A program made the position numbers and the translations under genes. 40,943 nucleotides of DNA from Alphaproteobacteria bacterium (GTDB lineage Bacteria > Pseudomonadota > Alphaproteobacteria > Rhizobiales > Beijerinckiaceae), in assembly GCA_016869595.1 (NCBI GenBank), contig VGDT01000027.1, forward strand, positions 1-40,943, given 5' to 3'. Under the pieces are notes generated by a model. That model saw only the letters and a list, made by a program, of their open reading frames with translations, did no database searches and was not told the origin of the DNA. Numbering within the stretch: the first letter of the stretch is position 1; every line of letters begins with the position of its first letter. Shown piece by piece: positions 24,739-31,719 of this stretch.

Positions 24739-26052
24739 ATGAGCATCGCAAATGAAGCGACTCAACTCGTCGCCGCGACAGATCCAAAACCTCTTGATCA
24801 GGATTGGCTGCGTGCGATTGCGCTGGAGGCGGGCGCCGACGATGTCGGCTTCGTGTCGGTGGATCGGGACGAGATCGCGACAGAACGCGAACATATCTTC
24901 AAAGCGCTTCCAGAAGCGCGCACGCTGATAAGCATTGTAACTCGTCTTAACGTCGACAGTTTGCGCAGCCCCCAGCGTTCGATCGGCAATCTTGAATTTC
25001 ATCGCAATTACCATCACGTCAATGAAGTCGCCGCCGCCATCGTATGCGAATTGGCGCGACACAAAATTCGCGCGCTCAATCCTTCGGCCGCCTTTCCGAT
25101 GGAGATGGATAATTATCCAGGACGCATCTGGGTAATCGCCCACAAGCCAGTCGCCATCGCGGCTGGACTCGGCCAGATGGGAATTCATCGCAACGTCATT
25201 CATCCTCAGTTCGGCAGCTTCATAAATATTTCCACCGTGCTTGTCGCCGCCGAAATTGCCTCGGAGAGCCAACCGATTGAGTTCAACCCGTGTTTTCAGT
25301 GCAAGCTATGCGTCGCCGCCTGCCCGGTCGGCGCGATCGCGCCTGATGGCTATTTCAATTTTTCGGCCTGCTTCACTCACAATTATCGGGAGTTCATGGG
25401 CGGGTTTACCGACTGGGTCGAAACGATCGCCGATAGTGGCGGCGCCAGGGCGTTGCGCCGAAAAGTGACTGACGCGGAGCAATCTTCGATGTGGCAGAGT
25501 CTTTCATTCGGCGCCAACTACAAGGCAGCCTATTGTCTGGCCGTCTGTCCCGCAGGGGCAGATCTGATCTCGACCTACACTGCCGACAAAAGCGCATATG
25601 TGAAAAATGTCGTAGAGCCGCTCAGCGGCAAGGAAGAACCGGTCTATGTGGTGTCAGGCTCCGACGCGGAGGATTACGCGCAAAGGCGTTTTCCGCATAA
25701 GCAGCTTCGGCGCGTCGGCGGCGGCTTGCGACCTCGCACCATCAAAGGCCTGCTGGAGGGAATGCCCCTGGTGTTTCAGCGCGGAAAGGCGAAAGCTCTC
25801 AATGCGAGCTTTCACTTTACGTTTACTGGACGCGAAGCGCGGAAAGCAACGATCTCCATTCGCGACAGCAAACTCACCATCATCGACGGTCATGTCGGGA
25901 AGGCCGAAATGTCGGTCACAGCGGACGCGACCGCGTGGCTAGAATTTCTTTACAAGGAGCGAAGTCTGCCACGAATGCTGCTAACGAGAAAACTTCGCAT
26001 CAAAGGCCGCCCGACTCTGCTCCTCGCCTTCGGGAAATGCTTCGCGGTATGA
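24739..26052 (+). CDS. 4Fe-4S ferredoxin-domain protein fused to an SCP2 domain
   Basis: 437 aa; GGGAGG lies six bases before ATG 24739. Residues about 20-300 resemble the catalytic/ferredoxin part of QueG and reductive-dehalogenase-like proteins: VGFVSVDRDEI, NVDSLRSPQRSIGNLEFHRN, AGLGQMGIHRNVIHPQFGSF, then an iron-sulfur motif C185-X2-C188-X2-C191-X3-C195-P (CFQCKLCVAACPVGAI) and more Cys at C211, C266 and C270 (CLAVCPAG). Residues about 335-437 look like an SCP2 sterol/lipid-carrier domain (LEGMPLVFQRGKAKALNASF, FTFTGREARKATISI, ADATAWLEFL). Together this suggests a redox enzyme for a hydrophobic substrate, controlled by the divergent TetR. The substrate is unknown. Confidence 0.85.
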   Translation: MSIANEATQLVAATDPKPLDQDWLRAIALEAGADDVGFVSVDRDEIATEREHIFKALPEARTLISIVTRLNVDSLRSPQRSIGNLEFHRNYHHVNEVAAAIVCELARHKIRALNPSAAFPMEMDNYPGRIWVIAHKPVAIAAGLGQMGIHRNVIHPQFGSFINISTVLVAAEIASESQPIEFNPCFQCKLCVAACPVGAIAPDGYFNFSACFTHNYREFMGGFTDWVETIADSGGARALRRKVTDAEQSSMWQSLSFGANYKAAYCLAVCPAGADLISTYTADKSAYVKNVVEPLSGKEEPVYVVSGSDAEDYAQRRFPHKQLRRVGGGLRPRTIKGLLEGMPLVFQRGKAKALNASFHFTFTGREARKATISIRDSKLTIIDGHVGKAEMSVTADATAWLEFLYKERSLPRMLLTRKLRIKGRPTLLLAFGKCFAV

Positions 26053-26168
26053 ATGCCACAGCGCGCTGCGAAGATCTTTTCCATGATGAACCCCCTCACC
26101 GATTAATTTGATGTGATAAGGATCAGCGGTCGTGGCATCAATATTTGCGCAGCGGCGCTTGGCTTGCC

Positions 26169-26276
26169 CGTCATGGCCGGGCTTGTCCCGGCCATCCACG
26201 CCAGGACATTGCGCTGATGCTGCAAGACGTGCGCATTGGCGCCGCGTGGATGCCCGGCTCAAGGCCGGGCATGACG
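26169..26276. repeat. Family B palindromic repeat (copy 3)
   Basis: Left arm CGTCATGGCCGGGCTTGTCC then CGGCCATCCACGCC; right arm CGCGTGGATGCCCGGCTC then AAGGCCGGGCATGACG. It takes up much of the 366-base gap 26053-26418; the remainder shows no gene. Confidence 0.8.
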
Positions 26277-26418
26277 CTGAAAGGTTGCGCAATGTATTTC
26301 TTGAGCATTGGAGTTAGAATCACGCGGTCCTTCTCGCTCGCAATCGCCCCTTGTTGACTCCCCTCGCCAGACCCCTACAACCGCGCGAGCCTTCCATCGC
26401 ATCATTTTCGGGAATTTC

Positions 26419-27276
26419 ATGCCGCACACGGGACTTGAGACGCTCATCACCGCCGCCTTCGAGGATCGCGCCAATATCACCGCCGAGACGCAAGGCGACA
26501 TTCGCCGCGCCGTCGATGGCGCGCTACGTCTGCTCGACGCCGGCAAGCTGCGCGTCGCCGAAAAGATCGAAGGCAAGGAAGGCCCCGAAAGCTGGAAGGT
26601 CAATCAGTGGCTGAAGAAGGCCGTGCTGCTGTCTTTCCGCTTAAATGACATGGCGGTGATCGCAGGCGGTCCGGGCGGCGCGACCTGGTGGGACAAGGTT
26701 CCGTCCAAATTCGTCGGCTGGGGCGCTGGCGAACATACGGCTGCGGGCTTTCGCTCCGTGCCGGGCGCGATCGTGCGCCATTCGGCCTATGTCGCGCCCG
26801 GCGCGATACTGATGCCCTCTTTCGTCAATCTCGGCGCCTATGTCGATAGCGGCACGATGGTCGACACCTGGGTCACCGTCGGCTCCTGCGCGCAGATCGG
26901 CAAGAATGTGCATCTTTCCGGCGGCGTCGGAATCGGCGGCGTGCTGGAGCCTCTGCAGGCCAATCCCACCATCATCGAGGACGACTGTTTCATCGGCGCG
27001 CGTTCCGAGGTCGTCGAGGGCGTCGTCGTCGGCAAGGGCTCGGTGCTGTCCATGGGCGTCTTCATCGGCGCCTCGACCAAAATCATCGATCGCGCCACCG
27101 GCAAGATCCACATGGGCTATGTGCCGCCTTACTCAGTCGTCGTTTCCGGCAGCCTGCCGGGCAAGCCCTTGCCGAATGGCGAGCCCGGCCCGTCGCTCTA
27201 TTGCGCGGTGATCGTCAAGACTGTCGACGCGCAGACGCGCAGCAAGACGGGCATCAACGAGCTTCTGAGGGATTGA
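26419..27276 (+). CDS. dapD: Tetrahydrodipicolinate N-succinyltransferase
   Basis: 285 aa from ATG 26419 ([20 protein letters not shown]) with GGGAA upstream. Succinylates tetrahydrodipicolinate in lysine/meso-DAP synthesis. Features: [52 protein letters not shown], then the left-handed beta-helix with hexapeptides [70 protein letters not shown] and [13 protein letters not shown]. The stop overlaps the next gene start (TGATG). Confidence 0.97.
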   Translation: MPHTGLETLITAAFEDRANITAETQGDIRRAVDGALRLLDAGKLRVAEKIEGKEGPESWKVNQWLKKAVLLSFRLNDMAVIAGGPGGATWWDKVPSKFVGWGAGEHTAAGFRSVPGAIVRHSAYVAPGAILMPSFVNLGAYVDSGTMVDTWVTVGSCAQIGKNVHLSGGVGIGGVLEPLQANPTIIEDDCFIGARSEVVEGVVVGKGSVLSMGVFIGASTKIIDRATGKIHMGYVPPYSVVVSGSLPGKPLPNGEPGPSLYCAVIVKTVDAQTRSKTGINELLRD

Positions 27277-27755
27277 TGGACGCCGAGCGTCTGCGCTTTC
27301 TCTATCGAACCGAGGAGGGGCGCATTGATCGCGCGACCTGGCGGCGCGGCGCCGGCGCGCTTGTCGCGCTTCTTCTGCCGCTGACGCTGATCTGGTTCGC
27401 GCTTCAGCCTTACTCGGTCCATGATCTCGCGACGACGCCCTTCTTCGCGCCGATGACGATCCTCGCCTACGCCTATGTCATCTTTTACGCTTTCGTCGTC
27501 ATGCTGACTGTCGTGAGCTTCATCAATCTTTCCGCCAAGCGCTTTCGCGACCGCGGCCTCGCGCCGCCGCTTGGCCTCGCGAGCATTGCGCCGCTCTTGG
27601 CGCTCGTCGCCGGCGCCGTGCATTTTTGGCAACCGCGCGCCGCTGAGGTCATGTCGCGCTGGTATGTCTGGGGCGCCGATGCGCTCTTCGTCGCCGCCGC
27701 CTTGTGGACCATTTATGAACTGGGCTGGCGGGAGGATGATGCCGCTGCGCGATAA
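27276..27755 (+). CDS. DUF805-like inner-membrane protein
   Basis: 159 aa beginning [20 protein letters not shown], coupled to dapD by a TGATG overlap. Four hydrophobic segments are visible (about 26-45, 60-85, 101-116, 132-148). The cytoplasmic loop AKRFRDRGLAPPLG carries the R-x-R/H-D-R-G-type motif of DUF805 proteins. The N-terminal RTEEGRIDRATWRRG also fits that family (GRISR.xFW). Function unknown; cotranscription with dapD suggests an envelope link but does not prove one. Confidence 0.8.
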   Translation: MDAERLRFLYRTEEGRIDRATWRRGAGALVALLLPLTLIWFALQPYSVHDLATTPFFAPMTILAYAYVIFYAFVVMLTVVSFINLSAKRFRDRGLAPPLGLASIAPLLALVAGAVHFWQPRAAEVMSRWYVWGADALFVAAALWTIYELGWREDDAAAR

Positions 27756-27813
27756 GGAAGCGCGCCCTTTCCGATGCGAAAAACAGCCTTCCATTTGAGC
27801 ACTGCCAGCTTAC

Positions 27814-27837
27814 TTGACATGCCGGCGGCCCGGGCCG
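27814..27837 (+). promoter_or_regulatory. hicBA promoter element and palindrome
   Basis: TTGACA at 27814-27819 as a -35 candidate, followed by the perfect 12-bp palindrome CGGCCCGGGCCG at 27826-27837, a plausible operator for the antitoxin. No convincing -10 was found. Confidence 0.35.
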
Positions 27838-27848
27838 ACTTTTCTCGC

Positions 27849-28076
27849 ATGACAACGCCAATCCGAATTGACGCCCGCTGGGACGATGAAGCTCACGTCT
27901 GGATCGCGACGAGCGGCGACGCGCCGGGCCTGGTCGTCGAGGCGCCGTCCTGGCAGTCGATGATCGACGAAGTTCGCTCTGTCTTGCCCGACTTGCTAGA
28001 GCTTGATGCGAAGGGCGTGCGGGAAATTTCGCTCACTTTCAAGGCGGAGACGCATCTCGCGCTCGCCGCCGGCTGA
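27849..28076 (+). CDS. hicB: HicB-like antitoxin (DUF1902)
   Basis: 75 aa from ATG 27849: MTTPIRIDARWDDEAHVWIA, TSGDAPGLVVEAPSWQSMID, EVRSVLPDLLELDAKGVREI, then SLTFKAETHLALAAG. The DUF1902 pattern (WDDEAxVWxATSxDxPGLxxEA) is clear. It is a partial RNase-H-like HicB fold that should bind and block HicA. The frame is open to 27774, but no ribosome site supports an earlier start. Overlaps hicA by one base (TGATG). Confidence 0.85.
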   Translation: MTTPIRIDARWDDEAHVWIATSGDAPGLVVEAPSWQSMIDEVRSVLPDLLELDAKGVREISLTFKAETHLALAAG

Positions 28077-28270
28077 TGGCCGACTTCTATCCGAAGATCG
28101 TTGCGCTTCTCATTGCCGCCGGGTGCAGATTGGTGCGGCCCGGCAAGGGCAGCCACGAGATCTGGCATAGTCCGATCACGAACCGGAATTTTACATTGCC
28201 TCGGACAACGAAATCGCGCCATACCGCGAACGAGGTCTTGAAACAGGCCGGGCTGCCGAAAGCCTTCTAA
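28076..28270 (+). CDS. hicA: HicA toxin (mRNA interferase)
   Basis: 64 aa: a double-stranded-RNA-binding-like fold with catalytic His in GKGSHEIWHSP. The rest reads MADFYPKIVALLIAAGCRLV at the start and TTKSRHTANEVLKQAGLPKA near the end. Length and motif order match HicA. The antitoxin-first order with DUF1902 is a common variant. The toxin stop is one base before the dapE start, so the module sits inside a tightly packed dap region. Confidence 0.9.
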   Translation: MADFYPKIVALLIAAGCRLVRPGKGSHEIWHSPITNRNFTLPRTTKSRHTANEVLKQAGLPKAF

Positions 28271-28271
28271 G

Positions 28272-29429
28272 ATGACCCAATCGCGCGCCGTCGCGCTCAC
28301 CCGCGAACTCATCCGCTGTCCGTCAGTGACGCCGGCCGACGCCGGCGCGCTCGACGTTGTCGAAAAGGCGCTCAAAGGCTCAGGCTTCGAGACGCATCGA
28401 ATCGTCTTCTCCGAGCCGGGCGCGGCAGATGTCGACAATCTCTTCGCCAAGATCGGCATGGGCGCGCCGCATCTTTCTTTCGCCGGCCATACGGACGTCG
28501 TGCCGCCGGGCGATGCCTCTCGCTGGCGCTTCGATCCCTTCTCGGCGGAAGTCTCGGACGGCCGCATCTACGGCCGCGGCGCCTCCGATATGAAGGGCGC
28601 CGTCGCCGCCTTCGTCGCGGCGGCGCTTCGCTACGTCGATCGGCATGGCGCGCCGAAGGGAACGCTCTCCCTTCTCATCACCGGCGATGAGGAAGGCGTT
28701 TCGATCAACGGCACGGTGAAGCTCCTCGAATGGGCGCGAAAGCGCGGCGAGCGTTTCGATCACTGCATCGTCGGCGAGCCGAGCAATGTTTCGACGCTCG
28801 GCGACATGATCAAGATCGGCCGGCGCGGTTCGCTCAACGGGCGCATTCGCGTCATCGGCAAGCAGGGCCATGTCGCCTATCCGCAGCGCGCCGAAAATCC
28901 GGCGCCGATCATCGCGCGCATCGTCGCCGCGCTCTCAGGCCACGAGCTCGACAAAGGCACCACGCATTTCGAGCGCTCCAATCTGGAATTTTCCACGATC
29001 GACATCGGCAATAGAGCGGTCAACGTCATCCCAGGCGAGGCGCGCGCCGAGTTCAACGTCCGCTTCAACGATGTGTGGACGCATGACTCGCTGAAAGAAC
29101 GCATTCTAAAGGTGATCAAGCAGGCGGCGCCGGGCGCCAATGTCGAAGTCGAATTTCCCCCGTCGAACGCCGTGTCCTTCATCACCAAGCCCAGTCATTT
29201 CACCGAGCTTGTCGTCGAGGCCGTTCGGCAGGTGACGGGGCTGACGCCGGAACTCTCGACGACCGGCGGCACCTCCGACGCGCGCTTTATCGTCAATTAT
29301 TGTCCGGTGCTGGAATTCGGCCTCACCAACGAAACGATCCACGCCGTCGATGAGAACGCGCGCATCGCCGATATCGACGGGCTTTGCGCCGTTTATGAGC
29401 GCGTCATCGAGCGCTATTTCGAGCAGTGA
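28272..29429 (+). CDS. dapE: Succinyl-diaminopimelate desuccinylase
   Basis: 385 aa M20 metallopeptidase giving LL-diaminopimelate for lysine and peptidoglycan. Metal and catalytic residues: H73 (FAGHTDVVPPG), D106 (GRGASDMKGAVAAF), E140/E141 (LLITGDEEG), then GEPSNVSTLGDMIKIGRRGS, the dimerisation domain, and STTGGTSDARF, with NETIHAVDENARIAD near the end. Starts one base after hicA. Its product pathway partner dapD is 1 kb upstream. Confidence 0.97.
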   Translation: MTQSRAVALTRELIRCPSVTPADAGALDVVEKALKGSGFETHRIVFSEPGAADVDNLFAKIGMGAPHLSFAGHTDVVPPGDASRWRFDPFSAEVSDGRIYGRGASDMKGAVAAFVAAALRYVDRHGAPKGTLSLLITGDEEGVSINGTVKLLEWARKRGERFDHCIVGEPSNVSTLGDMIKIGRRGSLNGRIRVIGKQGHVAYPQRAENPAPIIARIVAALSGHELDKGTTHFERSNLEFSTIDIGNRAVNVIPGEARAEFNVRFNDVWTHDSLKERILKVIKQAAPGANVEVEFPPSNAVSFITKPSHFTELVVEAVRQVTGLTPELSTTGGTSDARFIVNYCPVLEFGLTNETIHAVDENARIADIDGLCAVYERVIERYFEQ

Positions 29430-29436
29430 CTCACGC

Positions 29437-29764
29437 CGTCATGCCCGCGCTTGTCGCGGGCATCCACGCGATGACGTGACGCACTGATTGAGAGCATTGC
29501 GGCGCGGCTTGACGTGGATGGCCGGCTCAAGGCCGGCCATGACGGCTTGGGAAGGGCAGTGCGTCGCTGGCCGGGAAGGGCGTTCTCCCCCTTGACGGGG
29601 AGGGTCGCGCCGAAGGCGCGGGGTGATGAATAAGCGCGCGTCACGGAGCGCTTCCACCGTCATGCCCGCGCTTGTCGTGGGCATCCACGCCGTGAAGCTG
29701 CGCGTTGCCTGGTAATAGGACCGAACGCCATGACGTGGATGGCCGGCTCAAGGCCGGCCATGAC
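29437..29764. repeat. Cluster of palindromic repeats: family B, A, B
   Basis: Family B copy 4 (29437-29544: CGTCATGCCCGCGCTTGTCG, ending GGCCGGCTCAAGGCCGGCCA), a degenerate family A unit (29582-29630, TTCTCCCCCTTGACGGGGAG), and family B copy 5 (29658-29764). Each B copy has one arm built on GCCCGCG and the other on GGCCGGC, so arm sequences appear to be exchangeable. They fill the whole dapE-alaC gap; no gene is present. Confidence 0.8.
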
Positions 29765-29781
29765 TTCGCGAAGCGAAGTCA
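29761..29781 (-). terminator. Hairpin at the 3' end of alaC
   Basis: TGACTTCGC-GAA-GCGAAGTCA is a perfect 9-bp stem with a 3-base loop. It contains the alaC stop codon and lies between the convergent dapE and alaC genes. There is no T-run on either side, so termination is inferred only from position and stability. Confidence 0.4.
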
Positions 29782-30996
29782 TCCCCGCGCGGCGAGCGGC
29801 ACGACATTATGAAGCTGCGTATCCGCCGTCTCGAAGAAGCGGCGGAGATTACGCGCCGCCTGACGGATGCGCTGCTCGTTCTCGACAAGCGCGAGGCGCA
29901 CAAAACCCTCGCCATGTTCGCCGAAGCCCTCGCCGGGCGCCACGGCGACGTCGGCCTTCTCAATCAGCAGCTTCGAAAATTCGAGCGTCGAGATATTGCG
30001 GAAGCGCTCGGGCGCCGGCGCCCAGACGAACATCGAGGCGCGCGGCGCCGGGATCGGCCAGCCCGCCTGCGCGAAGCTCTCGACCATCACGTCGCGTCGC
30101 CGCTTATAGATCGCGCGCATCTCGCGCACGCATTCGTCGGAGCCGTTCAGCGCCGCGGTCGCCGCGACCTGGACCGGCGTGAAGGCGCCGTAATCGAGAT
30201 AGCTCTTCACCCGCGCCAGCGCCGACAAGAGCCGCTCATTGCCGACCGCAAAGCCGATGCGCCAGCCGGCCATCGAGAAGGTCTTCGACATCGAGGTGAA
30301 TTCGACCGTCACATCCATCGCGCCCGGCACTTGCAGAACCGAGGGCGGCGGATTGTCGTCAAAATAGACTTCGGCATAGGCGAGGTCGGAGAGAATGAAA
30401 ATCTCGTGCTTCTTCGCGAAGGCGACGAGGTCCTTGTAAAAATCGAGAGACGCGACCTCCGCCGTCGGATTGGACGGATAGCAGACGACGACCGCGATGG
30501 GCTTCGGGATCGAATGCAGGATCGCGCGTTCCAGCGCGCGGAAATAGTCGGGCGTCGGCGCCGAAGGCACCGAGCGGATGACGCCGCCGGCCATCAGAAA
30601 ACCGAAGGCGTGGATCGGGTAGGTGGGGTTAGGCGCCAGCACCACGTCGCCCGGCGCGGTGATCGCCTGCGCCATATTGGCGAAGCCCTCCTTGGAGCCG
30701 AGCGTCGCGACGACCTGCGATTCGGGGTCGAGCGCCACGCCGAAGCGGCGCGCGTAATAGCCAGCTTGGGCGCGGCGCAGCCCGGCGATGCCTTTGGACG
30801 CGGAATAACGGTCGGTGCGCGGCTTGCCGGCGGTCTCGACGAGCTTTTCGATGACATGTTTGGGGGCGGGCAGGTCGGGATTGCCCATGCCGAGATCGAT
30901 GATGTCGGCGCCAGCGGCCCGCGCCTTGGCCTTGAGGCGGTTCACCTGCTCGAAGACATAAGGGGGCAGACGCTTGATGCGATAGAAATCCGACAT
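29779..30996 (-). CDS. alaC: AlaC/DapL-like PLP aminotransferase
   Basis: 405-aa class I/II aminotransferase. N-terminal MSDFYRIKRLPPYVFEQVNR and DLGMGNPDLPAPKHVIEKLV match the AlaC (glutamate-pyruvate) group, which annotation pipelines often call LL-diaminopimelate aminotransferase. PLP-binding features: TLGSKEGFANMAQAI, APNPTYPIHAFGF, YPSNPTAE, SDLAYAEVYFD and Lys238 in SMSKTFSMAGWRIGF; C-terminal FVRLALVENEQRIRQA. Convergent with dapE; the dap neighbourhood makes an N-succinyl-LL-DAP transaminase (DapC) role conceivable, which is inference only. Confidence 0.9.
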   Translation of the reverse strand: MSDFYRIKRLPPYVFEQVNRLKAKARAAGADIIDLGMGNPDLPAPKHVIEKLVETAGKPRTDRYSASKGIAGLRRAQAGYYARRFGVALDPESQVVATLGSKEGFANMAQAITAPGDVVLAPNPTYPIHAFGFLMAGGVIRSVPSAPTPDYFRALERAILHSIPKPIAVVVCYPSNPTAEVASLDFYKDLVAFAKKHEIFILSDLAYAEVYFDDNPPPSVLQVPGAMDVTVEFTSMSKTFSMAGWRIGFAVGNERLLSALARVKSYLDYGAFTPVQVAATAALNGSDECVREMRAIYKRRRDVMVESFAQAGWPIPAPRASMFVWAPAPERFRNISTLEFSKLLIEKADVAVAPGEGFGEHGEGFVRLALVENEQRIRQAARNLRRFFETADTQLHNVVPLAARG

Positions 30997-31036
30997 TTTA
31001 AGTCTTTGTTCCGGACGGCGCGAAGCAGGAGTTTAG

Positions 31037-31300
31037 CATCTCTCCCGGCGCGCGGGGAGGGCGCCAGGGAAGACCGGCGGGGCGGAGCCCGGTTTGGGCC
31101 GTGGCAGGGGCTTGGGCGCAAACCTCTCCCCGCGCGCGGGGAGAGGTCGAGCGTAGCGAGGGTGAGGGGCGGGGGGCATGTAGCGGAACGGTCCGAAGGC
31201 CCCGTGTCCACGCTGCGGTCAGCCTTTCGCCAAAAAACCCCCAAGCCCTTCACCAAGCCCCTCGCCTCGCCTCTCCCCGCAAGCGGGGAGAGGGGTCGGT
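31037..31300. repeat. Three degenerate family A repeats
   Basis: CTCTCCCGGCGCGCGGGGAG (31037-31056 region), CCTCTCCCCGCGCGCGGGGA continuing to GGTGAGGGG (31121-31174), and CCTCTCCCCGCAAGCGGGGA (31271-31290) within 31258-31300. They lie in the 466-base gap 30997-31462, which otherwise holds a strong hairpin at 31346-31370 and no gene. Confidence 0.6.
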
Positions 31301-31345
31301 CGCGCGACGCCCATTCTTGCGACCTGCGTTGCGAACGAAGGCGAG

Positions 31346-31370
31346 CGATCGTCAGCGCGCCTGACGATCG
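31346..31370. promoter_or_regulatory. Strong 10-bp hairpin upstream of the glycine-zipper gene
   Basis: CGATCGTCAG (31346-31355), loop CGCGC, CTGACGATCG (31361-31370). The stem is perfect and not part of the repeat families. There is no T-tract, so it could be an operator, a processing site or a weak terminator. Confidence 0.45.
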
Positions 31371-31462
31371 AGGGGTAAAGCCGGAGCCCTTGCCCCCTGC
31401 AAAGCTGGCTCTAAGTCCCTATTAGGCCTCTAACAATCAGAGGCGTAGTCGTGGAGGAGACC

Positions 31463-31624
31463 ATGATATCCGCCAAGGAACACATGACAATGGCGACTGT
31501 CGGCGCGATCGTCGGCGCCGCATTGGGGGCTGGCATCGGCGGCGCGCTCTTTGGCCTGCCGGGCGCCATGGCCGCCGCGGTGCTGGGGGGCATTGGCGGC
31601 GCCTTCTTTGGGTCGTTTCTCTGA
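31463..31624 (+). CDS. 53-aa glycine-zipper membrane protein
   Basis: MISAKEHMTMATVGAIVGAA, then LGAGIGGALFGLPGAMAAAV and LGGIGGAFFGSFL. Two hydrophobic segments carry repeated GxxxG spacing typical of glycine-zipper helices that pack or oligomerise in membranes. The ribosome site GAGGAG lies four to five bases before the ATG, which supports translation. It is convergent with the STAND gene. Toxin-like or envelope roles are both possible for such peptides; none can be assigned. Confidence 0.65.
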   Translation: MISAKEHMTMATVGAIVGAALGAGIGGALFGLPGAMAAAVLGGIGGAFFGSFL

Positions 31625-31719
31625 TCAAAGAAGCGACGCCGTCGCGCTCATGAGACAATAAGCGCCGCGCGAATTCGAGCGCGGCGCTGGCACGAAACGA
31701 AGTCTATCGTACCTATAGT

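Noticed and set aside
22038-29764. CRISPR array
   Set aside because: The repeats are palindromic elements scattered between genes, without regular spacers or cas genes.
29761-29781. Classical rho-independent terminator
   Set aside because: The stem is excellent but no T-run follows on either strand, so it is listed only as a probable 3' hairpin.
29809-31425. 538-codon plus-strand frame over alaC
   Set aside because: Antisense of alaC with Arg/His-rich composition typical of GC-rich shadow frames; it runs on through the repeat region.
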